Source: Brassica napus (lineage: Eukaryota; Streptophyta; Magnoliopsida; Brassicales; Brassicaceae). From it: DNA of 64,000 bases. The position numbers and the translations under genes were made by a program. The notes below the pieces were generated by a model. That model did not search any database, was not told where the DNA came from, and was given only the letters and a program-made list of their open reading frames with translations. Location of the stretch: assembly GCF_020379485.1 (NCBI RefSeq), contig NC_063437.1:19927726-19991725 (forward strand), written 5' to 3'. How positions within the stretch are numbered: position 1 is the first letter of the stretch; each line of letters starts with the position of its first letter. Shown one piece after another: positions 34,806-46,651 of this stretch.

Positions 34806-35552
34806 CCTATTTACAGTGGCGGAGCCAGAAATATTTTTTAGTGGGGTCAAAACAAAATTATTCATATTTTTTTTAAAAAATAACCTACATTACAATTCAT
34901 CTATTCTTTATTTGTATCACAATTTTTTAACAATATTTAGATTTTATTTGAATAAACAATAAATACAACCACCTAAAAACCAAACATCATTAAAAACATC
35001 GTTATAATTTCTAACATTTTTAATATTTGTATTTTGGGAACAGATGCATTATCTATTAAGAATAACAAACTAAATTACATATTTAAATACATAAATTGCA
35101 AATATAGATCTTAAATTTTCAATGAGTTTAAATCATGTCATATCTAACTTGATATAAAATATGACCTACAGATACTAAAGTAAATTAGAACGTAAACATG
35201 TTTTACTTGTCTTTTTGTAATGAAAAGTAAAATATATGAAAACGAAAAACACTAGCAAGAAAATAAAACAATAAACGTAAAAGATTTGTTGACATTTTAG
35301 ATAGTAATTTGTGGATTCATATTAAAGTGGATTCAAATTAAAACTGAGTCCAAAATGAAGTAAGCCCAAAAATAACTTAAAATAATTCTTTGATTATTTT
35401 GTCTTTCGCGTTATTTTTATTTGTGGGGTCAGTTAGAAATTTATGCTGGGGTCACAAACAAAATTTATACAAGAAAAACACATAATTTTTTTTATTTAGG
35501 TGGGGTCAGCTGACCCCCCTACCACCTTACTACATCCGCCCCTGCCTATTTA
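34806..35552. mobile_element. Non-autonomous hAT element, 731 bp, 8-bp target duplication
   Basis: cctattta is repeated at 34806-34813 and 35545-35552. The element starts CAGTGGCGGAGCCAG and ends with the complement of CAGGGGCGGATGTAG, typical hAT-type termini. It contains no transposase. The empty site is visible in copy A at 18663-18670. Confidence 0.88.
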
Positions 35553-36107
35553 TATATGTTTCGGATAGTGTTTGTATGATTTACTCAATACAAATGAGCT
35601 CACTTTGAGATAGTTTCATCATATGTTTTAATGAAATATTATCTGGTTTCACTTACATATATATTGATAAAGCTTGTGTCACTGCTGCTGAAAGTTTATA
35701 AATCATAGTAGACAGATATGTATACAAAATATAAACATGAGTTGTCAACGTTTCTGAACGAGCCTAATGATCGGATATATTCTAAACAACCGATTTGCCA
35801 GTTAATCCCCATGTAAGCACAACGTTTTTCTTTAAGCACACGATAAAATAGATGAAGTCTAGAAAACAGAGAGAAGCTTTCAGTTCAGGTATTTTGTGTC
35901 AACAGAACCAAAAGATCATAATGATCTATCTTATTAAAATGCAAAAAAAAAAAAAAAAACATCAACCATCTTATCTTACAAACCATAATTTAAGAAAAGA
36001 AAAGAGAGAGAGACCGAACATAATGTTTTCAAACAGGACGATAAAATAAGATTAAGAAAACAACAACAACCACGAGAGCAAAGCAACTCCACCGAAACAG
36101 ACAGAGC

Positions 36108-36590
36108 TTATTGTTTGCGAGCCTTCGTAGAAGCAAAGAACCTCTCCATGATTTTGGCCTCTTCTGGAGAAATCATAATACCCCCAGGAGTACGTGAGAA
36201 TGTATCTGTAGGGTGGGGAGGCTGGCCTCTCACCAAATAATTGCCTGTGTATTCCCAATGCACAGATTCTTCAACTTTACTATATCCCATGGCATTAAAC
36301 CAGGCGGTGAGGGATGCCATATCTTTGTAATCGCAGGAAAAGCACCTAGGAAAAACATCTCCTAGGAACTCAGATTCCTTCCAAATGATGAAGCTCTTGC
36401 CACTATCACTCCACGAGACAACTGAATCAGTTGAAGGATCATCCACCATATCATACACGTCTCTCACGAAAAGCGGATATCTTGGAATTGATGAGAAGTG
36501 ACAATCCTTATCAGCAAGCCTACAAATCTCTTGGTAGCAAGAAAGGCTCCTAAAAGGAATACGTCCATCATCATTACTGTCACGATCCAT
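36108..36590 (-). CDS. HSF-DNA-binding-domain-only protein, copy B
   Basis: An intact 160-residue frame, differing from copy A at Thr92Ala, Phe114Tyr, Ser131Phe and Pro154Thr. The same HSF-type fold signature (YDMVDDPSTDSVVSW, GKSFIIW, YLVRGQP) and the same degenerate recognition helix are present. The UTRs, the 5' UTR intron and the promoter up to 36941 are copied as well, so it could be expressed. It sits only about 130 bases beyond the truncated HLH-ACT duplicate. Confidence 0.75.
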   Translation of the reverse strand: MDRDSNDDGRIPFRSLSCYQEICRLADKDCHFSSIPRYPLFVRDVYDMVDDPSTDSVVSWSDSGKSFIIWKESEFLGDVFPRCFSCDYKDMASLTAWFNAMGYSKVEESVHWEYTGNYLVRGQPPHPTDTFSRTPGGIMISPEEAKIMERFFASTKARKQ

Positions 36591-36941
36591 CTAACCTTAG
36601 ATCCAAAACACACACACGACCCCAATTAATTATAAACTCCTACTTTAGTTATTAAGCAATATAAACACAATCAATCAATCACCAATAGATAAATAAACAT
36701 TCGCAATTCCAAAGAAGACGTATCGTATGATGAAAGTTGAGATCCTAACCTCTTCGATTTGTTCTTCGTTCCTTCGTTCTTTCCTTCCTCTGAAACCAAA
36801 CCCTAAGCTAGAAACAAAGACTCGCCTAGGCTTGTTTTATACGAAACAGATAAGGCCCGCCCATCCACCGGCCCGTATTTGGTCGGCCTATCTCTTTCCT
36901 TTTCCACGTTACTAAACAATGTTTTGTTATTTAATTTATAG

Positions 36942-37670
36942 CACCCTAAACTGAATTTAAAAACTATTGATAACATATAACTTGATAGATAATTTTGACG
37001 AAGGAATCTCACGTTTACGCCAAAGTTGTTTACGCTACTGGAGGGGCTCGGCAAAAAACTCGAATCCGAACAACCGAACCCCATAAGTAGTATCCAATCT
37101 GAACCGAAATTGATTGGATATTTTTTAAAATTTTGGTTTCCAAAAAATAAAAACTAAAACCAAATCTGATCCGAACCAAAGTATTTTGGGTATCCGAAAT
37201 AGATTTATATACCTAAATATATTAATTATATTTAGATTTAATGTATGGTAAAAAAACCTCAAAATATATAACATAGTTTTAAGTTGTCTAAAATACTCGG
37301 AAAAAGTCAAAAGTAAATATCTAAAAAAACATCCAAAATATATAAGATACATTTGGTATATATATATAATTTTATGTTTGATTTAATTTTTTGAAAACAT
37401 AAATAATAAGTTATTAAAAACACAAAAAATATTTAAAATATCTATTGATTATCTATCCAAAATATTCAAATCAAACTAATTTATATGTTAAGTTTATATA
37501 TTTTGACATTTATTATGTTAAGTATATCTGTATATGTATTTTGAAATAGAATTAATGAATCATTAAACCAATAATACATGATTTTAATACAGATTTAAAA
37601 ATCATAAAACCTATAACATTAGATTTTGTTTGGATTTTTAAATCTATTAAAATACAACAACAAAAAACTC
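36942..37670. other. AT-rich DNA with CCGAA-rich degenerate repeat
   Basis: 37047-37200 has many ccgaaccg/ggtatccgaa words like those inside the hAT element at 37836, so it is probably a decayed relative. No gene. Confidence 0.4.
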
Positions 37671-37827
37671 CTACTAAAAATCTCTCTGCGACGAGAAGTC
37701 TCGAGTTGTGTGTTGCGGTCACTAAGTGGATAAGACAACAAGACGGGACGAAGTTCAATTGAAAAAGCAAGAAACTACACGCGTTCTCAAACCGAATAGA
37801 TACATATTGATTAAAACTAATTATTCA

Positions 37828-38745
37828 CCTAAAACTAGGACTGTTTAATATGTTAAAACGGAACCGTACCGAACCAAACTGAAATAGATAATATGGTTTC
37901 GTTTTGGTATATATCATACAAACCGAATGGATATAATTTTATAAAAACCGTAGGATTTGGATATAGTTTGGTATATAACCGATTAAACCGAATAAACCGA
38001 ATAAACCGAACAAACCGAACAAAACGATTAAAAATAGAAACATGTAAATATATATTTATTTTATAACAGCACATGAAAATCTATTTGTTATATAAGTTAA
38101 TGTTTTGTTAATAACTATTACCATATTTTTATAGTAATAAAAAACCCTAATTTTTAAAATATTTAAACTATAATTAAATTACAATAAATTGCAATTGAGG
38201 TATCTTATTTTCTTAGTATTGAATAAATTAATGTAAAGGTTATAAATTTGATGAATAACACTTAGAGGAAATTCTTCACAATTTTTTTCTTATCAATAAA
38301 CGAACAGAGTTTCGTGTTCAATCGAAGAAGTATGACTTTAATGAACACTAAATATGGAAGAATAAAAAAACTTTTCTTTCATGTTTCTGTTTTCTTTCTT
38401 ATTTTTATTCTCAAAATTTCGAGAGCTTTGATTTTATATCTAAATTTGATTATTTTATTTGATGGTATAAGCGTTTTTACTTTTTTTTGTTCATTTATTT
38501 GAACATATAATATATTTTTTAATAAATGACTACGTTGACAACATGACTCTAAAATTCATATAATATGATCTGAAACTAAATAACAATGTATTTGGTATAA
38601 AACCGAAAACCGACGGTATAAAAACCGAACCGAATTAGATATGGATTTATAATGTTAGTTATATTTTACTAACTGAAATACCAAAAACCGAAAAAACTGA
38701 ACCGAAACCGAACCGATATCCGGATTGAACACTCCTACCTAAAAC
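37828..38745. mobile_element. Non-autonomous hAT element, 902 bp, 8-bp target duplication
   Basis: cctaaaac is repeated at 37828-37835 and 38738-38745. The ends are inverted: TAGGACTGTTTAAT at the left and the complement of TAGGAGTGTTCAATCCGG at the right. The inside is rich in aaccgaaccga words and AT, without transposase. The empty site is seen at about 27220-27230 in the related fragment. Confidence 0.85.
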
Positions 38746-39522
38746 GGAGAATATTTGCACTCAAACGTCATTTGATTGTAGTATTAAAAATGTATTGAAG
38801 AACAAAATGAATCAACAGTGGGTTACAACCAGTGTTTTTAAACCCGGACCGAGCCGGCGGGGTTGAACCATGAACCAAAAAAATCCGGACTGGATTAATG
38901 TCAAAACCCAACTAAAAATTGAACCGGTTAAAAACCCATATCGAACCTTCAAAAACCCGGAAACCAATGACCCATTAAACTGGTCAAACTCCGGTTCGTA
39001 TATAAACCAAAATTTTGTTAATAAAAATAATTAACTTTTCATCTTTTAAACTAAAAATTGGTATAATTTATAAATGAACAAAACACTTGTTTTATTTCAA
39101 AATAAAAATTTTTAAAAGGTGCTAAAGATTTAGAGTGATACAAATCTGGAGAATATTGATTTTAGATTTGAACTATTAAATTATTTTATTATTTTGTTGC
39201 CCAAAAATAATTATTTTATTACTTTTGTTACATTTTAGTTGTTATTTATTCTAAGTTTTTTTAAACATTGTGGCTATTGCAACATTTTATTTAATATGAT
39301 ATATCTTTGTAAGAATATGCATACTATTTACAAAATATCACTAATTCAGCCGGCCTTTTGAAGTCCAAAGCTTATTTACCCCTCAAAATCTCTGGAAGCA
39401 CAACTCCGAAATTGTACACATCGCTCCTTTCATTTAAGCGACCTGGAAAGATAAAATAGTGTAAAAAGGATGAAACTAAGGATGAAACCCTTACATACAA
39501 GTGAAATTTTAGTGTAAGACCA

Positions 39523-39545
39523 CCCCCCCCCCCCCCCCCCCCCCC
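39523..39545. repeat. Poly(C) run of 23
   Basis: Twenty-three C in a row; the corresponding place in the related copy (near 27703) has five C. It is either a real homopolymer expansion or a base-calling/assembly artefact. Confidence 0.9.
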
Positions 39546-39774
39546 AAATTTAAAAACATACTCACAGCTTTACTTTTTTTGGTCATCTGTGCCACTGATC
39601 TGATTATAATAAGTTGCCAAGTTTGATGATTTTTGATTCACATGATTCATTCACCTTCTTGAATATATAATCAGCCTAGCGAACCACCTGTTTCACTTCT
39701 GGATCAGATTCAATTTCATGAATCGAACTCCCAACCATATTACATTCTTCCTCTTGAATCTTTGCTGGGTAGCA

Positions 39775-39925
39775 AAACTCTAGTCAAAAAAAATCATCGG
39801 AATTGTGAAAGACATCTGATTCAAGTCTCCTCTGATTTTTCATTGATTTCTTTCTATCATGTTTCTAGATCGGACAACTTAGTTGCCGATGATTTAGAAA
39901 AAGGCTCTTCAAGTACATTTCTCTT
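39775..39925 (+). mobile_element. LINE RNase H remnant
   Basis: The plus-strand frame contains HLIQVSSDFSLISFYHVSRS then DNLVADDLEKGS, which resembles the end of a LINE RNase H domain (HVxRxxNxxAD.LAK). Neither other ORF2 parts nor target duplications are visible. Confidence 0.45.
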
Positions 39926-40070
39926 TGTAACGGATATCATGCATGATTTCGGTCATCGTTTTGGGCTCGTGTCTTCTTTTTTATTTTTCATGAAATTCTC
40001 AATGGCAAAAAAGGGATTGAAGAGGAACGCTACATTCCTTAGTATTCCTCAAAAAGATTATCATTCATGA

Positions 40071-41075
40071 AGAATAATTTTTACTTTCATTCCTTTTCAT
40101 TCTTTTTTTCGGTAGAGAATTAGAGAGCAATTTTGTTCCTTGTTAAGTTTGATAAGAAATCATCATTCCTCATCATTCCCAAAATTTTATTCCAACTCAT
40201 TTTTTTTCTATTCATTTCTAATGTTCCTATGTTGGTTACTAGTTACACCTTTATATAGAAATTATATCAATCAAATAAATTTAATTAATAAGAAAATTGT
40301 ATACTAAGATAAATATCAAGTTTGTAATCATAAAAATTTAATTAATTTTCCATAAAATACCAAAATATAAATTGTCATGTGTATAAAAAGTGATTTATTC
40401 TAAATGATTTATATTATTTAAAAAATGCAAAATTATTTGTATTTCATACTTCCAAAATTTTTATTTTTACAAATATATATATCAAAAATATAATATTACT
40501 TTTAAAAAATTGTAACATTAGCTTATTCTTTATAACTAATGTAATATTAATTTTTACAAGTTATTAAAAGATATTAATACTATTGTAACATGATCAAATT
40601 AGAACAGATGATTATATTTTGACAAGATGTTTCGACATTTTAATAATTTTTAAATTATTATATAACATTTTATAAATTTTTATAATTTTTATTAGATAGT
40701 TCAATATGCAAAAATATATTAAGTTTATTATTAAATGTAATGATATATATAATTAATTTCTAAATTCAATATATTTAAGTTTCTGTGAGATAAAATAATA
40801 TAATTAAGTGATTACCATTCAATTCATTAATTTTAATTAATATATTTATGATATAATTCTTATAAATAAAAGCAACAAAACTAAAATTTATTAAATTTTC
40901 TTATTAAAAAGAAATGAAATAGTGTACAAATTGTTATTTTAAAAATGGAAAATAATTTTATTAAATTAGAAAATTAAACTAAACAAAAAAGTACAACTTA
41001 TTACTTTTATACTTTTAAAAATATTAATGAACTTAAAAATTAAATGTAATAAAATGAGCCCAAAATAGAAAAGGC
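40071..41075. other. AT-rich DNA without gene
   Basis: It is almost all A/T, with a few ttcattcctttt / aggaatga-like words near 40095-40230 that could be the ends of a decayed foldback element. No coding frame. Confidence 0.4.
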
Positions 41076-41111
41076 ATGGGTCCAGTTACAAAACATCCTC
41101 GACTTGTGGAA

Positions 41112-41806
41112 GAAACAAAGATTCAGACGGGAAAAGAAAGAAAACTCGGCGAAGAAAACATTATGAGAAGAAGAAGAAAATGGAGGATCGCGGTTGGACT
41201 CTCAAGGATCTTGACTTGGAAGCTACGGAACCTGGTTATCGGCTACACTGAGGTACTCCACTTGTTAATTAGGTTGTAATATTTTTTGCTCTTGTCACAA
41301 AAATTGATTGAAAAAATCACTGTGCGATTCAAAGACGGCCGTTTGGCATTGAAACGTATCCTTGCTGTTGTCAAAACTGAGGCCGAGGAGAACAAAAACT
41401 AGCTTTGATTTATGCATTTATCAGCTGACCAACATCCCTCACCCACTTTCTCGGGGGAAGAGGAAAAAGTGGCGTTGATCTCTCATGTGATTGATTTCAT
41501 TGGTGTGATAGAGTCTTGACTTCAGTATGATGAAGAAAGTTTTGGCAAATGAGGATCCATCGACTGCTGCACCTGGTGTGATCATTTCATGACGTTTTGT
41601 GGGCAACTTCAGATCGAGAAGATCGATGAACTGGTGTTTACAGAGCTCAGGGCTCAAAAGGCTGAAGACTTGGAGATACTGATTTGGAAGGTTAAGACAA
41701 GAACACTGGAACATCTAATGTTGGGGCTTGTGGTTGGTACTCTCCAGAACCCAAATCAACTTGAGTCTCTGGAGAAACTGAAGCGGATAGAGAAATGCAG
41801 CTGAGA
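41112..41806 (+). pseudogene. Relic paralogue of the unrecognised gene at 25509
   Basis: 41165-41255 matches exon 1 of the 25.5 kb gene (LRNLVIGYTE before a GTACTCC donor). 41610-41800 matches the later part (IEKIDELVFTELRAQKAEDL; NPNQLESLEKLKRIEKC). The middle is largely lost and frames do not join. The similarity shows this was a real protein family rather than a chance frame. Confidence 0.5.
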
Positions 41807-41879
41807 ATGTTGCCAAAGCCAGTTGAGTCGGATTCTCATGAAATGCATGGGAAAATCAATTGGATCAATTAAACAAGTG

Positions 41880-44720
41880 GATTGAACGCGCATACTACAT
41901 AACCTTCATAATCTGCACTAAAACTGCTCACAGGTCATCCATTGACCTTTCAACATTGGATCACATGTTGTATGCACGCAAATCATAGTTGGTGCTCTTT
42001 GTAAATAAAATAATTGAATATTTGTCATGCATTTCACTAGGAAGTGGTGCATCATTTATTCCTTCACAGTTAGTCCTCATGAGGTTTATTTCTTTCTCAC
42101 TCTACTACTACATCTAATTGTCAAAACCCTTTGTTGATCTTTAAATATAATTTCAGGGTTATGGGTTTTTAAGCTCTCTATAATTTTTACGTTCTTGTAT
42201 ATCGTGTATAAACCAAAATGAGTTTCTTTTGTTATAAATTAGTAATTATTTAGTTTCCTCGTTATGCATGTTTATGCGATATATGTTCTTAGTGGTGGTT
42301 AGTAAGCAATATTCTCACAGAAACATTGTAATTTGTGGATCTTGTCTTTCTTAAACAATATTGTTTTCCTAATATTTCGTTAATATTACTTTTTCATTTG
42401 ATTTGTTTTTTTAACTACATTAGTTTTCTGATACAGATAGTGGTCAAATAAACAGACGTTTTAGTTTGACGACATGTTTCATGGTTTGTAATAAGATCTA
42501 CGAATGTTTATATGCATATAATATATATTTAGTTTTGTATCAAAAAGTTTGCTTATTTCTTCAGATTTTGTTAAGATGGGTCATATATACAAGAGTTATT
42601 GCAGTCATATGCCCAGAAACAATATGGATTTGCCCATCAATGACGCTGAGAGACAAAACAATGTTCATGTTAGTTGTTTTGATGTAATGAGTAAGGTTAC
42701 ATTTTGTGGACAAACTTTTCAGTATTATGAATTCTTTCCGAGTCCAAAATGTAAAAATAGTTGAACATACCTTTGCAAATTAACATTGACTTCATTGTAT
42801 GTTCAGCATGTAAGGAAAAACTGTACACAAATTAATCATTATTGACTTCACTGATGTTGTATCTTCCTTATAAACATGCTAATTGGTAGTCTCATATTTC
42901 GTTTTACACAAAACAATGTCACTAACCGAACTCTATGTGTAGAAGATATAGCTGAAGGACCACGGTCGAGATCAGCTCTTTCCTCCGCTGCCATATTCAA
43001 GAAATTGCAAAGTATGGGACAGAATCTACTTGACACATATATTTTCAACTAAGTCCACTATCAATTCGAAAGGAAAAAGTAAATCAAGTTTTGAGTCTGC
43101 TATAAAAATGAGCTGAAGAGATTGTAAAGTTATTCATTCACATAATAATTTACAAACCTTAAATAGGTATTTAATTTGACTCAATCTTTTCAATTTGTAT
43201 AATCTCACATTATTGCCTTGACTGAGATCACTATATACTTTGGTAGAGTATGACCACTTATTCACATAGTAGCAAGTGACTCCAAATTGTTATACTTGTG
43301 TGGTATTTGAGTTCTTCCTCCTAAATCTACCTTTAGCTACCGTTTATCTTTGATATTTCAGATGCAGCAAAAGGGAAAGCGTAAGCAACATATTGTCGAG
43401 AAGCAAAGAGTTTAATATGAGAAGTTCAATCTTGGCCACTGACTATGATGTGGTCAAGAGAAGTAAAGAGTATAATATGAAGTGATAAAGAATATTTTCT
43501 TATCAGTGGATATACGTATTTGAACCCTTGAATTTTTCAAATAATGGTTTCCAAATATGTTGGTTCATGAGACTTATCTCAAGTCAGTAGTGAATCTTCT
43601 TTTCAAATAATAGTTATCCTTTTATTGTCAAATACGGTATCAGATTCATGACTAGCTTACTTGTCTGATTCATTTGTAGTCACTGAGACTTTTACTAGCT
43701 AGAAGCTGACTTCCTTTGAAGTCACTGAAGGATTAGAATAATAATAAAATATTTTCTAAGAGTTTCAGAAAATCGAAAATGAGTTTTAAAATTATTTTTC
43801 TAGGTTTTAGATTTATTATATCCGTTTTCAAAAAAGATTATCTAGAATATCATTAAAATGAACTGTATGAGTTATCTGAAACCTAATGGATTACTATGGA
43901 TTTCAGATATTCGAATCTATAATCAAATATGTGAATTCAAATTAAACAAATGGATTGAACTACACATACAACATGTCTTCATCATATGCACAAACATTCC
44001 ACACAAGTCATATGTTGACCTTCAACATTTGATCAAATATTGTATGCACACAAGTCATTAATTGACCCTTTCTGTAATAAGTTCATTGAATATGTGTCAT
44101 GAATTTCACTAGGAAGCGATGCATTATGTATACTTTGTTCTTCATCACTAGTCTTCGTTAGGTTTAATCTTCGTAAGGTTTGTTTCTTTTTCAACTATCA
44201 TTACATCTATTTTTCAAAACCCTTTGTTGATCTCTAAATATAATTTTGGGATCAAGGTTTCTAAGCTCTTTATACTTTTTTGTGTGTGTTTGTATGTCAT
44301 GTGTAAACCAAAATGAGTTTCTTTTGTTAGAAATTTGTAAATTATTGAGTTTTTTCGTGACTCATGTCTACTTGATGCATGTTCTTGGTGGTGGTTAGTA
44401 AGCATATTCTCTCAGAAACATTATAATTTTTGGATCTTTTTTCTCAAATTGCTTTAGGTTTTCTCTGTATCTGATGAATTGTTAACGATACTTTTTCAAT
44501 TGATATGTTACTTTATGTTTGACTACATTAGTTTTCTCATACGTGTGATTAAATAAACAGTTTGTTATCTGCTCATTTACATGTTTTCTTTTCATCTTAT
44601 TTGATGATATGTTTCACTAATTAGGTTGTACCTGTATGATTCAAACTCATAAGCTTCTCGCTATAAACTAGAAGGTCTCATGGTTTGTAATAAAATCTAT
44701 GACCATTTATATGCATATAA
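41880..44720. repeat. Nested local duplications, no gene
   Basis: 41880-42520 matches 43950-44720 (shared words caaaaccctttgttgatct, aaccaaaatgagtttctttt, ggtggttagtaagca). The stretch 42470-43560 matches 52985-54820. The interior has no coding frame that I can support; a short minus frame at 42960-43048 (MAAEERADLDRGPSAISS) is conserved in part at 53500 but broken there. Confidence 0.75.
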
Positions 44721-44921
44721 TTTTTATCTTTAATTTTCATTATTTTGTCAGAGATAAGAATGATATGAAAGTTTGTCTATATGCATATAAATGGTCATAG
44801 ATTTTATTAAAAGAAAAAAGAGACCAAACATAATGTTTTCAAACAGGACGATAAAATACGATTAAGAAAACAACAACAACCACGAGGGCATAGCAACTCC
44901 ACCGAACAGAACCTAGAGAGC

Positions 44922-45784
44922 TTATTGTTTGAGAGCCTTAGGGGAAGCAAAGGACCTCTCGATGATTCTGGCAAGTTCTGGAGTAATCATAAGACCCCCA
45001 GGAGTGCATGGGGATGTATCATTAGGGGGGAGAGGCTGACCTCTCACCAAATAATCGGCTGTGTATTCCCAATGCTCAGATTCTTCAACTTTACTATAGC
45101 CAATGGCATGCAACCAGGTGGTGAGGGATGTCATATCTTTGTAATCGAAGGGTAAGCAATTAGGAAGAACATCTCTGAGAAACTCAGTTTCATTCCAAAC
45201 GATGAAGCTCTTGCCGCTCTCACCCCACGAGACAACTGAATCAGTTGAAGGATCATCCACCATATCGTACACACCTCTGATAAAAAGGGGAGGAGGGCGT
45301 CGAATTGATGAGGAAGGGGGACGCTCCTTCTTGGCAAGCCTACAAATCTCTTTGTAGCACGAAAGGCTGCTAAAGCGAATACGTCCATCATTCAAGCCCT
45401 AATTAAAAAACACACCATATTTAAAACTATAGACAAAACAAAGAAAAATTGGGCAAAAACAAAACGAAAAATAAAATCATGAACCTTGTTGTTGGTCTCA
45501 ATCTTTCTGATGAGCTTGTCTTGCGACGACGGTTTAAGGTCAGGCTGACCTCTCATAAAATAAGGGCATGCGTATTCGCATTGCTCATGAGATTGTGAAA
45601 AGCCCAAGTGTACAAGGCACTCTCTCGGAAGAACAGCTTTTCTAAACTCCACTTCATCCCCAACGATGAAACTCTTGCCGCTCTCGCTCCACGCAACTAT
45701 TGAAGCTTTTGAAGGATCATTCACCGTCTCATACAGTCTACTTCGGTAATAAGCGATCAATCCTCTATTACTGTCACAATCCAT
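44922..45784 (-). CDS. HSF-like protein with two DNA-binding-domain modules
   Basis: Exon 1 (45784-45485) and exon 2 (45398-44922) join through AAG|GTTCAT and ATTAG|GGC to give 258 residues. Module 1 (about 17-90) reads LYETVNDPSKASIVAWSESG, KSFIVGDEVEF, then directly CLVHLGFSQSHEQCEYACPY and FMRGQP, so the segment that should hold the recognition helix is shortened. Module 2 (about 138-220) has VYDMVDDPSTDSVVSWGESG and HWEYTADYLVRGQP with a degenerate helix (DMTSLTTWLHAIGYS). No oligomerisation region follows. The start equals that of copies A and B (MDCDSN versus MDRDSN); an upstream Met at 45814 is less likely. 3' UTR words (gttttcaaacaggacgataa) and the promoter (gcccatccaccagcccg, 46056) are shared with copies A and B. 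Confidence 0.7.
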
Positions 45785-46199
45785 CCTTCTAGCTCTAATG
45801 AACCCTAAATCCAAAACACACGACCCCTTTTAATTACAAACTCTAGTTATAAGCAATATAAACACAATCAATCACCAATAAGCAAACATTCTCGAATCAT
45901 ATTACGTACAATCCAAAGAAAACGTATCGTATGATGGAAGTCGAGATCCTAACCTCTTCGAGATGATGTTCCTTCCTCTGAAACCAAGCCCAAGCTAGAA
46001 TAAAAAGTAATGCTACTCGACTCGACTATGTTTATATTTTATACGAAATAAATAAAGCCCATCCACCAGCCCGTATCCGCCTTTATTGGTCGGCCATATT
46101 TCCTCTTCCACGTAAACTAAACAATTTTGTGTTCCAAAAAAAAGTGTTGTAAATTTTTTTTGTTTACTTTACAAGACAGTATAAACGAATGTCATGTAA

Positions 46200-46651
46200 A
46201 TTCATTTGTATCATCAAGTGAATTTAACAACTACAAACTATGCTGTTATTGATTATAAAAAAAAACTATACCCTCAAAAGATCATATTTTAGCTCTCAGA
46301 AAGTTGCAATATGTAGGCAACGAGCAAGCTTGTCAAATCGTTTTCAAACTTACCTTAGCGTTTGGTGCATTTATTTCAGATCATTTACTCTCTTTCGTAC
46401 TGTTTGTTCTATTGTCACGACTCTTGGACCAAAACGTCTAGAGTTTTTCTAGGATGTTCCTGGACTTGTTTTTGGGGATTGTTCACAATTTTTTCTGGAC
46501 CAAACACCGAAAACGTCATGGAAAGTTCAGTATTGTCGGAAATATTGAATCTATGGAATTTTGAAGAGTTTATGTTATTTTTTTGAAATTAAATTATGTA
46601 AATCTCACGAACCTTTTTTTCCTAAATTAAATTACTATTTCATTATATAGA
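46200..46651. repeat. Repeat R, unit 1 (left of the Helitron)
   Basis: 46300-46651 (agttgcaatatgtaggcaac; gtcggaaatattgaat) matches 54890-55270. Its continuation lies beyond the Helitron at 51036-51135, which matches 55271-55350. Confidence 0.85.

Larger units (their letters stand above)
29708..35755. repeat. Duplicated block, copy B (truncated HLH-ACT unit)
   Basis: Second copy of 14300-19222. It differs by a LINE (30712-32074), a hAT element (34814-35544), a rearranged stretch at 30366-30640 replacing about 820 bases of copy A, and small indels. It stops at gagttgtcaacg (about 35752) before the position of the last HLH-ACT exon, and 130 bases later the HSF copy B unit begins. Confidence 0.9.
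37680..39785 (-). pseudogene. Second copy of the BIK1-like fragment region, heavily interrupted
   Basis: Pieces match 27048-28015 in order: 37680-37835, 38738-38765, 39346-39480 (kinase subdomain IX exon LNARSDVYSFG on the minus strand, with changes) and 39560-39785. Most of the kinase C-lobe exon is missing. Between the pieces lie a hAT element and a CCGG-rich insertion beginning cagtgtttttaaacccggac (38826), which resembles another hAT-type end. Confidence 0.6.

Noticed and set aside
38314..38502. 62-codon hydrophobic plus frame
   Set aside because: It lies inside the 902-bp hAT element, is AT-driven (Phe/Ile/Leu) and has no family.
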